A stretch of 64,000 bases of DNA from Branchiostoma floridae (taxonomy: Eukaryota > Chordata > Leptocardii > Amphioxiformes > Branchiostomatidae), in the NCBI RefSeq assembly GCF_000003815.2, contig NC_049980.1:1398740-1462739 (forward strand), written 5' to 3'. Position 1 is the first letter of the stretch. The number at the start of each line of letters is the position of its first letter. Below the pieces are notes generated by a model. It made no database searches. It was not told where the DNA came from and saw only the letters and a list, made by a program, of their open reading frames with translations. Position numbers and translations under genes: made by a program. Shown one piece after another: positions 32,340-42,961 of the stretch.

Positions 32340-34345
32340 AGTGAAAGTCAACCCTGACTTAAAGTGAAAGTCTAGTGTGCTATACATGCAGTTGGTACAA
32401 TTTACAGTCCGCTGCCTACACTCTGAAGGTTACTTTCCACTGCGAGTCATAAGTACCTATCTTCACTTACTACTGGTCTAGATCTGGTTTTATTTCACTT
32501 TTACTTTCAGCTGAAGAATGTGAAGGTAAGATGACATTAAAAGTACATCGCGTGTATAGAAGATCAACAGTACACCCACTCAGTTGCTCTTAGGTTGCAT
32601 CAAGGTTGGATTACACATTTTTGTACTGAAAGTGAAAGTATGCACACTGGAATTACCTTCACCTTCAAGACTGCTCTTCACCTTCAAGATAAGTGAAAGT
32701 GAGACCCACTGCTGTGCTTTTCAGGGTGCTATAGTGGGCACAATTTAAAGTCTTCTGCATACACTGTGCAGTTAATTTCACTCTCCATTGTGTGTTATAA
32801 GTATCTCCATTTACAACTGATATGGCTTTCTTTTAAACATCATCTTACCCTCAGATTCTTGACCTAAAAGTGAAAGTTATCTGAAAGAAGCTGAAAGGTA
32901 GGTAATACCCTTTAAGGGATAAAGTTGTCCTAAAAGAAATTAATGAAACATGAGGCAGTTTATCTTATGCACCATCACTTTCTGTACAAGAGACATGTTT
33001 GAGAAAGATCCACAGTACACCCACTCAGTTACTTTTGTATCAAGCTGGGATTACAAACTTTTGTACTGAAAGTGAAAGGGGGCTCACTGTATCCCCAGGA
33101 GGATTTGTATAGTTCTGTTACATTCACTTCCAAGACTACTTTCTTTTGTGAGTAAAGTTTGCGCAAAGTTGAAAAGTAAAAGATCCCCTATGGTGCTTTT
33201 CAAAAGAAATTGTGCCAGTTGGCAGAATTTACAGTCTGCTGCCAGTACACTAGTAATGTGGAGATTCCGAGCGAGCTCGCCGGAGTGAGTGAGTGTGTGT
33301 GCCACTACACTCTTGTTACTCTCCATTGCGAGTCATATATTAAGCACCATCTCCATTTACTACTTAAAGGTCACTTCACTTTCAGCTCAAGAATGTACTA
33401 GGTAAGAAATGATGTTCAACAGTATGTATGAAAGATCAACAGTACACCCACTCAGGTTATTCTGTATCAAGCTGGTATTACAAAGTTTTGTACTGAAAGT
33501 AAAAGGAGGGTCCACTGTATCCTCAGTAGGAGTTTTATACTTTCTGTTACCTTCACTTTCAAGGCTACTTTTCATTGTGAGTAATGTTTGTGTAACTATT
33601 CTGTTTTAAAAGTGAAAGTCAGATCCTCTGCGTTGCTTTTCAAAAGACATTGTGCCAGTTGGCAGAATTTACGGTCTGCTGCATGTACACTCTTAATGTT
33701 ACTCTCCATTGTGAGTCATAAGCACCTATCTCCATTAACTACTGGCATGGCTTACCTTTGGTTTTCTGTCCCCTGTAAGGAAAATGATGGTGCCTTTACC
33801 ACGCATCTTTTATTATTTCTTTAGAACAACTTTTGCTCTTGAAGGGTACTACCTACTAGATACTTTAAGGTCAATTTCACTTTCAGCTCAAGAATGTGTA
33901 GACTTAGATATAATGTTAAACAGTATGAAAGATCAACAGTACACCCACTCAGGTGATTCTGTATCAAGCTGGGATTACAAACTTTGTACTGAATGTGAAA
34001 GGAAACTCTACTGTATCCTACAGGGGATTTGTCTACTCCACAACACAAGTTGTATGTGACAACACACTAATTTGCTATCTTGAAGTCATATTATTATGAC
34101 TTTCACTAACCTTCACTTTCATGAAAACTTTCCAGTGATTGCAATGCATTCTATTCCATCACTTTCTCTCAAGGTCACTTTTACTTGGCAGACATACAAA
34201 TGTACATGTTCCCTTAAAAGTTAGGCTTGTTGCTTTAATAGTGTGTGATTCTTGGTGAAAGGGAAATTGGCCCTTGCACTTTAAAATGATCTGCAGCCTC
34301 CAAGTTGAAGGCCACTCTCCAGTGTGAGTGTGAAGGTACTGCATA
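32340..34345. repeat. Tandem array, 345-500 bp units, GAAAGTGAAAGT-rich
   Basis: CAGTACACCCACTCAG marks units at 32568, 33013, 33440 and 33937 (spacing 445, 427, 497). Each is followed by a TATCAAGCTGGGATTACAAA-like stretch and TTTGTACTGAAAGTGAAAG or a close variant. A second block (AATTTACAGTCTGCTGC, then CTCCATTGTGAGTCATAAG) recurs at about 32399, 32744, 33230 and 33669. A third block, CACTTTCAGCTCAAGAATGT, precedes two of the units; a variant lies at 32511. Units diverge by many substitutions and indels. No continuous coding frame is seen. Confidence 0.85.
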
Positions 34346-34608
34346 ATTTTCATATTCCTGTGTTGGGGAAGAAATCTGGATGAGCTACTACAATATTCTT
34401 CAAACAGTGACAGTTTTTAAAGACATCTAGTAGAGACATGCATATCTCCAAATTTTTTATTTCTTGCAGCACATCTTGTTCATGTTCATTGAAATCTGGA
34501 TGAGATTTTTATGCCTACAAAGTAAGTTCAAGTCAAAGTCAAAGTAAGTTGACTTTTTACAAACCTTATTTTCATAATCAGAAAGACATAATAAAGATAT
34601 AAAAAAAA
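34346..34608. other. Unannotated sequence
   Basis: Short flank with AAGTCAAAGTCAAAGTAAG-type words. Nothing else is seen. Confidence 0.4.
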
Positions 34609-34679
34609 CTAGAAAGGCCGACATTTGCTTGAGAGCAAATACAGCATATTTCAGCCATCTCCCTCCCCATGCAACAATA

Positions 34680-35410
34680 GACTATTTCAAAATCACCCAT
34701 TTGAAAAATCACTTTTACTAATGACGGTTTAACCCAAAAATGAGTCTTACAAAATTCCCCCGTTCAAGAATGGACTCCAGTGCACCCTATGTGAATTTGC
34801 ACAATAGACCAGTCCAGAAATACTCCCACTGAAACCTTGGCCTTTTGAATAAGAAACCAAATCCAAAATTGAATTTAGCAAAAAAGGTCCCAGTGCATAA
34901 AAAGGTATAATAGACCAGTCTAAAAACACTTCCACTAAAATTGAATTTTGAATCATCACCCGTTCAAAACTGAATTTGAAAAAATCTCCCTTCCGTGTGC
35001 AAAAAATGGACTCTTCCATGTAAAGTAGAGCAGTCCAAAAATACGTCCGCTAAAATAGGACTTTGACATAATCACTGAAGTCCAAAAAATGGATTTAAAA
35101 AAAAGCCCCCTCTATGCAAGAATGGACTCTTCCAGAACACCCATGTAAAATTGCAAATTAGACCAGTCCAAAAATAACCCTACTGAAAGACTTTGACAAA
35201 CTAGAAGTCACCAAAGTCCAAAATATGAATTTTGAAAAATCCCCCCTCCGTGCGAGAATAGACTCTTCCAGCACACATTCTGCAAAATTGCAAAATAGAC
35301 CTGTCCAAAAATGCATCCACTGAAAGACTTTCCCAGTCCAATGATGAATTTTTAAAAAAAATGAACCCCTCCGTGTAAGAATGGACTCTTCCAGATAACA
35401 CCGGGCTCGC
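34680..35410. repeat. Internal tandem array 1, six units of 111-136 bp
   Basis: Units are marked by TGGACTCTTCCAG or variants at 34771, 34882, 35007, 35123, 35259 and 35382. Each contains TAGACCAGTCCAAAAATAC, CCACTGAAAGACTTTGA and AAAAATCCCCCCTCCGTGC in decayed form. Minus-strand frames of 73-90 codons here repeat roughly every 41 residues because the units are near a multiple of three. They are a by-product of the array, with no sign of a real protein. Confidence 0.85.
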
Positions 35411-35562
35411 TGATTGGCCCACCCCCCCTCTTTAGGATATAGATTCAGGCTAAGTGATTGGTTACCTATCTAATTAGATTAAATAGACATATATGCCAGT
35501 AGGAGCAATCTGCAGCTGGGGGTCAACGACCTTAAGGTCATTGACCCCTCTGGCTATTGGAA

Positions 35563-36180
35563 AATGACAAAAAAATCCCCAAATATATCATTTTGACGTA
35601 GTCTATGACAAAAATTATACATGTGTCATTTGAATAAATATCTAGTGCACCCTTTTACCAAAATTTAGGTCATTTGGTTTTAAAACCAGAGCACAAGAGC
35701 CAAAAGTGTACTTTTTGGTCATAAAATGGCCAAATAATCGCAAAATTGAGCATTTTATTGTACCGTATGCCTCAAGTGTTATTGAATCCATGTGCGCATA
35801 TGTCTAGGGCACTCCTATACTAAATTTCAGGTCATCCGGTTCTAAAACCAAGGTAGAGGAGCCAAAAGTGTCCTTTTTTGGTAAAAAAAAATGACCAAAA
35901 AATCGCAAAAATAAGTATTTCGTTATACTGTACACCAAAACTGATATTGAATCTATATGGGGGACTTATCAAGGCACATCTGTACCAAATTTCAGCTCAT
36001 TCGGTTATAATACCAGGGTACAGGGGGCCCAAATATACAGTTTTGGTCTTAAGATGACCAAAAAACCTTAATAAAATCATTTAAGAGACAGATATGGAAA
36101 AAATGAAAAAAACGTCCGAGGGTATTTGCCCACTCTACCCTTGTGCCAAATTTCAAGTCATTCGGTTGAGGAACAAGGGA
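35563..36180. repeat. Internal tandem array 2, four units of about 163 bp
   Basis: Units begin with AAAATGACCAAAAAATCGCA-like words at about 35563, 35725, 35888 and 36053. Each ends in ACCAAATTTCAGGTCATTCG-like and AAAACCAAGG-like words. The spacing is 162, 163 and 165. Two units of the same repeat occur in the opposite orientation at 3060-3260. Confidence 0.9.
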
Positions 36181-36204
36181 GATACCGTGTTCTGAAGATT
36201 TGAC

Positions 36205-36207
36205 AGG

Positions 36208-36238
<31 letters not shown>

Positions 36239-36240
36239 AA
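36205..36240. repeat. (GAAA)n microsatellite
   Basis: About eight GAAA units next to the 5' hairpin of the Helentron-like element. The relative at 3000-3015 has only TTTCTTTCTTTC. Confidence 0.95.
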
Positions 36241-36290
36241 CATTACGAATACAATATATTTCACCATACCTATGGTATGGCTGAAATATA

Positions 36291-36809
36291 AAAACGTCAG
36301 CATTGTTGTCATCAAAACCAATATTTTAGTTAAATCTCAATACAGCATACACTGGCCTTCTGATTGGTCCGCAGCGCCTGGCTATATGATAATATTCCAC
36401 CACTTTACTTTAAAAGAGTTTATATGCTGCTCAAGGTAAGGTAATGTACTGTGAACAGCATTTCTAAAAGGTCCATAATGCAGTGGTCTCCATTCATGTT
36501 GCAATGCTCAGTGGAGAGGAACCCTGAACAAGTGGGTTCAGCACAGCTTTGGTGAGAGATGTAAAAGTGAAAGTGAAGATTTGATGAAGTCAACAGCGAA
36601 AGTGATGGTACACCACTCAGGGGTCAATGACATCAGGGGGCTAAATTCTATCATCCATCTAATGGACCAAGGGATCAACTTGAACCTGCAACGGGAGTTG
36701 GTGTTGGAAGCTGGTTAGTTACAGTCAGTAAGGAATTGTCTGTAGCTGCCTGCCTTTTCTCCTTCTTCCTTAGCTTTTTTTTTTTTTTTAGTGTGTGAGA
36801 TCGAATGGC
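36291..36809. other. Unannotated sequence up to the gap
   Basis: It contains GTAAAAGTGAAAGTGAAG (about 36559-36577) and a T run at 36776-36789. No gene is seen. Confidence 0.4.
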
Positions 36810-36909
36810 NNNNNNNNNNNNNNNNNNNNNNNNNNNNNNNNNNNNNNNNNNNNNNNNNNNNNNNNNNNNNNNNNNNNNNNNNNNNNNNNNNNNNNNNNNN
36901 NNNNNNNNN
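36810..36909. other. Assembly gap (100 N)
   Basis: Exactly 100 unknown bases, the conventional size for a gap of unknown length. It removes the head of the SINE at 36910. Confidence 0.98.
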
Positions 36910-37320
36910 AGCTGCCGCATCACCGATCTTGTGCCCTTGGGAAAGACACTTTGCATGACTTTCCTCACTTAGGTGTACATGTATATGAGTACCTTGCTGC
37001 AGCTAAGTGGCAGTGGCAGGCCATAAGGGCATGACGCACCCGCCATACACGAGTCAGGGGTAGGAGGAACCCATGGCATCCTTGGTCGGAAGTACTCCTA
37101 GGAGACGGAAACTCCAAACAACAAACCTGCATCTGCTGGGGCTGTCTTACACGTTGCACGCAGTTGTTGCCCCTGTAGGACTTAGTGCGCCAAATAGGCG
37201 AGAGGGTAAAGAAGGAAGTGCACACCCCTTCTTCACCTTAAAAAAATCATGTCCAGGCTAGGTAGACGGGTAACGTAAGCCACCATGTCTGCAGATGGAT
37301 GCCAACAACAACAAAGTGTG
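36910..37320 (+). mobile_element. tRNA-derived SINE, head lost in gap
   Basis: AGCTGCCGCATCACCGATCT, TGTGCCCTTGGGAAAGACAC and TTTCCTCACTTAGGTG match the body of the SINE at 21665. The 3' half (GACGCACCCGCC, GGAGACGGAAACTCC, CTGCATCTGCTGGGGCTG) differs from that copy, so it is a variant or a composite. It fades near CCAACAACAACAAAG. Confidence 0.65.
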
Positions 37321-37669
37321 GTTGAAAATCAGCAGATAAACTTTCAGACAATACAAGTTATAAGAGATCTAAAACTTCAAAGAAATCAGTATTGAAGCGC
37401 TTCTGTCTGTATTTCATACTGCTATTACTCCATCCATCCATTCATCTATTCATCCATCCGTCACCCATCCATCTGCCCATCTATCCATTCTTCTGAAGGT
37501 CCTGTCACCAATCAATCAATCAATCAATACACTAATCCCTTTATCATTTGATAAGCCCCCCTTAAAAAGCTAGATAGTTTTTAACAAACTTTTAACTGAA
37601 ATAAAGTTGACAATCTATCTGTTGGATTCCTATTCTGAGGGCCATGTCCTATGCAGTGCAAAGCAACTG
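37321..37669. repeat. Unique sequence with CCAT/ATCC and AATC microsatellites
   Basis: Degenerate CCATCCAT-type repeats at about 37430-37495 and a short (AATC)n at 37509-37530. No gene is seen. Confidence 0.7.
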
Positions 37670-39600
37670 AAGAGACTATGAGACTTTATTTGAAAATCCA
37701 TTAGTGACGTGCCCTAGGGCACGCCACTAATCTTCCTGGACTTCATACATAGATAACATACATGTACATACAATGGTCAATATTTACAACATCAATTAAA
37801 AACAGTCATAGTATATACACAATACGCAAGTCATGGAACTGCCCAGATCATTTTTCCAGGGTGGAGACCAGGTCACGGAGACCAGATTTGAAAGACCTTA
37901 AAGATTGGGCAGACTGTAGTGCTATAGGTAGCCGATTCCACATTGATGTTGCTCTATACCTAAAAGTTCTTTTTAAGGAGTTTGTCCTTGGTTTCTCTAA
38001 CTTGAAATTACTACCTGAAGCAAAGCGATTACTGTAATTGTGCTGTTTCTTAACAAAAGACAGTTTACTGCTGAGACAGACAGGTTCATTGGTCAACACG
38101 ATTCTCCTGAAAGTATAGTTATAGTGTTCAATAACAATGTAGTGTTCACAGATTTCCATTTCGGTATCATCTGGAGGAGACGATTAGCATTATTCTGTAC
38201 TCTCTGTAGAAGATTTAAGTTCCTCTTTGTTGTGCAAGACCACACTGGGCTACAGTAGTCAATGTGAGACAATACAAGACATTCAATTACCATGTTTAAC
38301 AATTTCTGATCCATAAACTTAGCACATCTTTTAACCATCCCCAGAGACCTGGCCATTTTCTTTGAGGTAGATTTTGTTTGAGAGTTCCAAGTGAGACACT
38401 CGTCAATGGTTGTGCCTAGCAGTTTTACTTCTGTAACTTGTTCTATGCTCTTACCGTCCACAGCCAAGGCAAGTTTGGGCCTTTTTGACAATTTAGGTTT
38501 ACTTCCGAGAACTATGCATTTTGTCTTTGATGCGTTCAGGAAAAGCTGGTTCGTTCTTACCCAGTTGCAGATATTGTTCACTTCTGTTTGTAAATTACTG
38601 GAGATTGTCTCAATTGCAGGGTCACAGGTGTAGGCTGAGGTGTCGTCAGCATACATATCTGCTGTGGCTTGACTTACAGCAAGTGGCAAATCATTTGCGT
38701 ATGTAGTGAATATGAGGGGCCCCAAACAACTCCCCTGGGGAACACCACAGGGTAGTTCCAAGAAGGAAGAGTTAGTGCCATTAATGTGGACACATTGTTG
38801 CCTTCCTGTCAAATAACTTGCCATCCATGTAGTTGTAGATTCGCTAAAGCCATAGCAGCCAAGTTTCTGGAGTAGACGGCTGTTATCGACAAGATCAAAT
38901 GCTGCCGAGAAATCAAGAAAAATGGCGCCTACTAGGCTTCCCTGATCTATACTATGATGCCAGTCATCTACCATGTGTAGAAGTGCCGTACATGTTGAAT
39001 GTTTTTTCCTGTATGCATGCTGGTGATTAGACATAAGTAAGTTCTGTTGGAAACAATACGTTCCATTATCTTACTAGTAGCAGGAAGAAGGCTAATAGGC
39101 CTACTGTTTGCATCACAGAATGGAGCTGTTGCTGACTTGGGAATGGGCACTACCTTTGCCTTCTTCCATTCCCTTGGGAAGACTGAGGTAGCAAAAGACA
39201 AGTTAATGATATAGCAAAGAGGAGTGGAAACTAACTCTGCTGCAAGTCTCAGGAGTTCATTGTCCATGTTGTCCAGCCCAGCTGCTGTTCCCTCTGGCAA
39301 GTCTATAAGGAGCTTGTGCACCTCCTCTCTTCTTACTTGCTGAAAAGCAAAACTGCAGTCCTTGTCAGCCATGATGTTTTCTTCGATCAGGTGTAGCAAG
39401 GCGTCATTACTTTGTTGATGCATGTCTTGCTGCAAGATGTTTACTTTGTTCAGGAAATAGTTGTTGAAGTGTTCAGCGATATCCTTTGCTTTAACAAGGT
39501 AGATGCCATCCTGTTCAACCACACCAGTCGACCGTTTGGATCCTTTGCCCAGGATCCCATTTAAGGAATGGAGCACTAAGTGCAACAAACAACTGTGTTG
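37670..39600 (-). mobile_element. 5'-truncated non-LTR retrotransposon (CR1/L2-like)
   Basis: The minus strand holds the C-terminal half of a LINE ORF2, with a 3' UTR of about 180 bp ending in AATAAAGTCTCATAG near 37675. The UTR has the palindrome GTGCCCTAGGGCAC. The endonuclease domain is absent, so the copy is truncated near 39600. Two frame breaks show it is dead. The family motifs are the reverse transcriptase blocks and the tail KRTFRYRATSMWNRLP. The exact clade (CR1, L2, Rex1 or Crack) cannot be fixed by eye. Confidence 0.85.
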
Positions 39601-39678
39601 AAGATACAATGTAGATGAATGTGTTATTTTGTTAGCAAAAAGCTTGCCTGGCCTCATTAGAGTAGGGCACCCATACAT
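37848..39678 (-). pseudogene. LINE reverse transcriptase ORF, broken by two frameshifts
   Basis: Three overlapping minus-strand frames carry successive parts. Frame 1 (39678-38968) has the pre-RT linker (ILGKGSKRS, then DIAEHFNNYF) and RT blocks 1-2, including SRPISLLPATSKIMERIV. Frame 2 (39034-38093, 313 codons) has LDFSAAFDLVD at residues 40-50, GVPQGSCLGPLIF at 97-109, and the catalytic YADD at 128-131 with both aspartates kept. It goes on into the thumb and LQRVQNNANRLL. Frame 3 (38159-37848) has the C-terminal tail and stop. The breaks lie near 39035-39060 and 38100-38160. The catalytic residues are intact, so decay is recent or partial. The enzyme would copy the LINE RNA at a nicked target. 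Confidence 0.85.
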
Positions 39679-40801
39679 TGTAAAACAAAGTGAAGGAGAG
39701 CTGGCTCTATGGCTCTCTTATGTAACCTTACTGAGTGAGAGTGATTGTAGTACATCTAACCTTACCAATTCAAAGGCCTCCCTCCAAAGCAAACCACATA
39801 GAAGACAAAGTTGGAATGTCTGGAACATGTGTCGTTGCCAGACCAGGGGTGCCCATTTCTGTAGTTCACAGACAAGATGGAAATGCTTGACACAGAATAT
39901 AACTAAAGATATATATACATGTAGCAACTGAAACATGTGTCTATGCCAGACTGAGGGCTTCTCTCCTTTGTGAAGTACATTAATTGAGAAGTCGGGATGC
40001 ACTTCTGTGATACTATTTCAGTTGAATACAAAGTTGCTGTGAGTAAAACATGCATCTTTCCAAGAGTAAGGTTTCCTTTCCACTGTGAAAGTGTATCATC
40101 AGTGCATTTGTATGACCCCATTACAACTGAAGATAGTGTTACATGTATTACAACTAAGATATGATAATCATTGTATATTTTGCCTATTTCCTGTAGACTC
40201 AATACCAGGTACAGGGAGTCTGTAGAAAAATAAATAAAAGTGAATCTTTATTCCCCCTTTACAGTTGAAGATTTAAAGTTATGTTACTACATGTAACTGA
40301 AACATATCTTCCCAAAAAAGAAGCTAGGGCTTTGCTCCACTATGAAGTACAAACAATGAGAAAGTACTACAAGTAATCTATTTTGACCCCGAAGGTGAAT
40401 TTACAATGCATTACTTCTGGTGTTGTTGCCAAATGAGGCCTCCTAGCTAGGCCTCTCCACTGAGAAGTATAAAGAACTAGAAAATGAAAGTGCATTTTTA
40501 TAACTCACTTCACAGTTGTTGATGGTGAAAAACATGCTTTTGGTCGAATGAACGTGCCCCCCTCCCCCACTGTGAGGTAGAATGAAGAAGAAAATGAGAT
40601 TGTTATGAGAGTTCACTTGACCCCAAAAGAGCTGCTGTGCTATTAAAGTTGTGACTTGCTAGAAAGTTTTAGCAAAAGTCAAACTTTGTTGCAAAATGTT
40701 TTCCATGCAGCCTTTTGTCAAGCTATTTGCACACAATACTTCCCCTACCTGAGGGAAAACATACTACATCAAAGCGGTAGTTTTTGCCATTCTTTGAAGT
40801 A

Positions 40802-41003
40802 ACGCTGGTACACCTTTATCAGAGGGTAACCTATGTTCATTGTTTGTACAAAAGCGTATTTAGGGATATAAAGTCAACGGACGTGGTTTCAAATGAGAAT
40901 ATTGCAAATTTGAAACCACTGTCAGCAGAATTAATGCTCCTAAATGTGCTGTTTTTAAAGACAACGGATAAAGGTCACCCCACGGATAAAGGTAAACTAG
41001 CGT
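40802..41003. mobile_element. Foldback MITE, GTTCACCTTTATCC family, copy D
   Basis: ACGCTGGTACACCTTTATC on the left and GGATAAAGGTAAACTAGCGT on the right, flanked by TA (40800-40801, 41004-41005). The inner arms are GGGATATAAAGTCAACGG and a decayed partner. The right third was later duplicated together with flanking DNA. Confidence 0.8.
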
Positions 41004-41223
41004 TACAGAGAGAGGGGAAGAAAATGAACGTGTCAATTTTAGCAAACCCCATGCATGACAGCTCAATATAAAGTTAATGTAATCCTAAATGTGTTGTTTT
41101 TAAAGACAACGGATAAAGATCACCCCACGGATAAAGGTGAACTAGCGTTACACAGAGAGGGGAAGAAAATGAATGTGTCAATTTTAGCAAACCCCATGCA
41201 TGACAGCTCAATATAAAGTTAAT
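40938..41223. repeat. 145-bp tandem duplication across the MITE end
   Basis: 40938-41078 and 41083-41223 align at a constant offset of 145 bp with only about five differences (for example GTCACC/ATCACC and GTAAAC/GTGAAC). TTAATG occurs at both junctions. The unit spans the right third of copy D plus about 75 bp of the flanking array. Confidence 0.9.
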
Positions 41224-41289
41224 GTCCCCTTCATAGTAAGGTTTCCTCTCTACTGTGGAGTACAAAGAAGTAGAAAATGAAAGCGTCCA

Positions 41290-41620
41290 TTTCAGCTTTT
41301 CCCCTGATGCAGACCTGATGAGTGCCATTAAAACCGGCTCACATTATTGAACCCTAATTGTACTCCCATCCCGGTGAAAGCCCGCTGATTTAAACCAGTT
41401 GTTTGACACGTAAAATGTTGTTAATGGTATTTAATGGACTTGCAGTGCTGCGTCTCAGGGGCATCACTATTGCAGTGCTGATGTATTGTTATTAAAAGCC
41501 TTGTTACGTGCGGGATTGGACTGCACTTGCAATTACTGCGATGAGATGGGCTCTGCGGATTCGTGTGAAAATTCATGCAACGAAGGAATGTATAGGGACC
41601 AGAAGTTGTTGCATCTTTAT
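41290..41620. promoter_or_regulatory. Possible conserved non-coding block
   Basis: Unique sequence with homeodomain- and POU-like words (GCCATTAAAACC, CCTAATTGTAC, GATTTAAACC, GTTAATGG, TTATTAAAAGCC). There is no supported ORF. Constraint can only be tested by alignment. Confidence 0.25.
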
Positions 41621-42961
41621 AAGGTTCTTACATTCTTAAGTCTTGAGTTCAGTCAGAAGGACTTTTGCAAGTTGAATATATTGGTAGCAGGAACCAACTA
41701 CATATATTGTTAACAGGGATTTATTTTTGTTTTTAGTTCAGTCAGAAAAGTTGAAAAGATGAAATTGCATAGCCAACAGTATTCCTCTTTAAGCCTGAAG
41801 TTAAATCACTTTGCCACTAGAGATATGTTTATTACTGTAGTCATGTACCATGTAGTATAGTGGTCAAGGGGCTCTCCTCCTTATTAAAAAAAATTATGAA
41901 TGGAAAGGTTTGTCATGTTATGTTAAACCTCCGTCTAAGAGTTGCACTGTTACGCTTCTGATTCGCTCCTTCTGTATTCCTTGATTGCTAACTGGCACAT
42001 CCATATTACGTAATGTGACTACAGGATTGGCATTGAAAAAGTTTAGCATATCATCCAGCTGTTGTGTTTGTTACTTTAGCTTTCCACCAGTGACATGGCT
42101 TCTGACCAGACTCTTAACGTGTCTACAGAAGAAAGACAGTATTACATGATAAAGCAGTGATTTACTATGAAGTGACTATTCATTTCTAGGGCATCTGGAC
42201 TTTTTATTTATTTATAAATGTCTGCTTGCATTTTGTTACATGTAGAAGTGCAAGACTGCAGTACAGACATTATTTGTTAACTTTGACGTGACTATTAATT
42301 AATCGGGCATCTGGATTGTGTTACTCCTCTGCCTTCATTTTGTTACAGCTGCTGCAGTAAAAGTAAAGTCCACTAAAGTGTACTTATGGACAGTGAAAAA
42401 GTGTTTCAGCAGTTAAACGCAAAGTGACTATTCCTTTCAAAGCATCTTGTCTTTGTTTGTGCCTTTATTTAGACTCGTTAGGAAAACGTTTCGACATAAA
42501 AGTTTCACAGGCAGAATTAGTTATCCAGAAATTGTGAGGTGAGGCAGGGGATATGGGTCCTCATCGCTCATGGCCTTCTGAGAGTGAAAGTTGAAAGGGT
42601 TGGGAGGAACGATGCCCTGATCACCATGGGTTATGCAATTAATGGACTTCTTAACAAACCTCCTGGAGGAACTGAACCTTATTAAGACAAATTGCTGCTG
42701 CTTCTGTGGGAACAATGGGCCAAAGAAATCAATTACTGGTAAGTGTGCCGGTTGTAAAGTACAAAGTGCACTTCATCTGCCGGTACAGGGTACCTCTCAG
42801 TGGAGAGGATGTAAGGGGAGGGGGGCAGTTGCTCAGAATCAGCAATTTTGTCAGCTATGCGTTTACCATGTAACCATTTCAACACATGATTACATCATTG
42901 AGTTACTGTTAAATGTGCTAACTCTGACGAACAGATTGCACTCCATCTGCTGCTACATGCA
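41621..42961. other. Unannotated sequence
   Basis: A tRNA-like A-box phrase GTAGTATAGTGGTCAAGGGG lies at about 41853 with no B box in reach. A 111-codon plus-strand frame (42633-42968) has a C-x2-C...C-x2-C pattern, with a GTAAGT donor inside it at about 42740. I could not assign it to a family and do not call a gene. Confidence 0.35.

Larger units (their letters stand above)
34609..36290 (-). mobile_element. Non-autonomous Helentron-like element (HINE), 1.68 kb
   Basis: Read on the minus strand. The 5' end is TATATTTCAGCCATACC (36290-36274), followed by the arm TATGGTGAAATATA of a near palindrome. The 3' end has the hairpin ATTTGCT-CTCA-AGCAAAT (34640-34623), 10 bases, then CTAG (34612-34609) followed by T. 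ATGGCTGAAATATG (34658-34645) is the inverted partner of the 5' terminus, placed internally. Inside are two tandem arrays, four units of about 163 bp and six of about 122 bp. Asymmetric inverted ends, a 3' hairpin and internal tandem repeats are together known from Helentron-derived elements such as DINE-1. No Rep or helicase coding is present, so movement needed an outside helicase protein. Class by structure only. Confidence 0.75.
39750..41300. repeat. Diverged tandem array, about 110-130 bp units
   Basis: A phrase like CTCTCCACTGTGAAGTACAA recurs in varied form at about 39968, 40078, 40339, 40458, 40567 and 41249. GAACTAGAAAATGAAAGTGC-like words follow it and AACTGAAACATGTGTCT-like words precede it. 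The spacing is 109-130 bp or a multiple of it. The foldback element at 40802 inserted into this array. Confidence 0.65.

Noticed and set aside
34747-35422. Minus-strand repeat proteins of 73 and 90 codons
   Set aside because: They are by-products of the 111-136-bp units in the Helentron-like element. The frame is not kept across units.
36675-37034. Frames crossing the N run
   Set aside because: They consist largely of unknown residues from the assembly gap.
41853-41872. tRNA A-box-like phrase GTAGTATAGTGGTCAAGGGG
   Set aside because: No B box or cloverleaf follows within tRNA distance.
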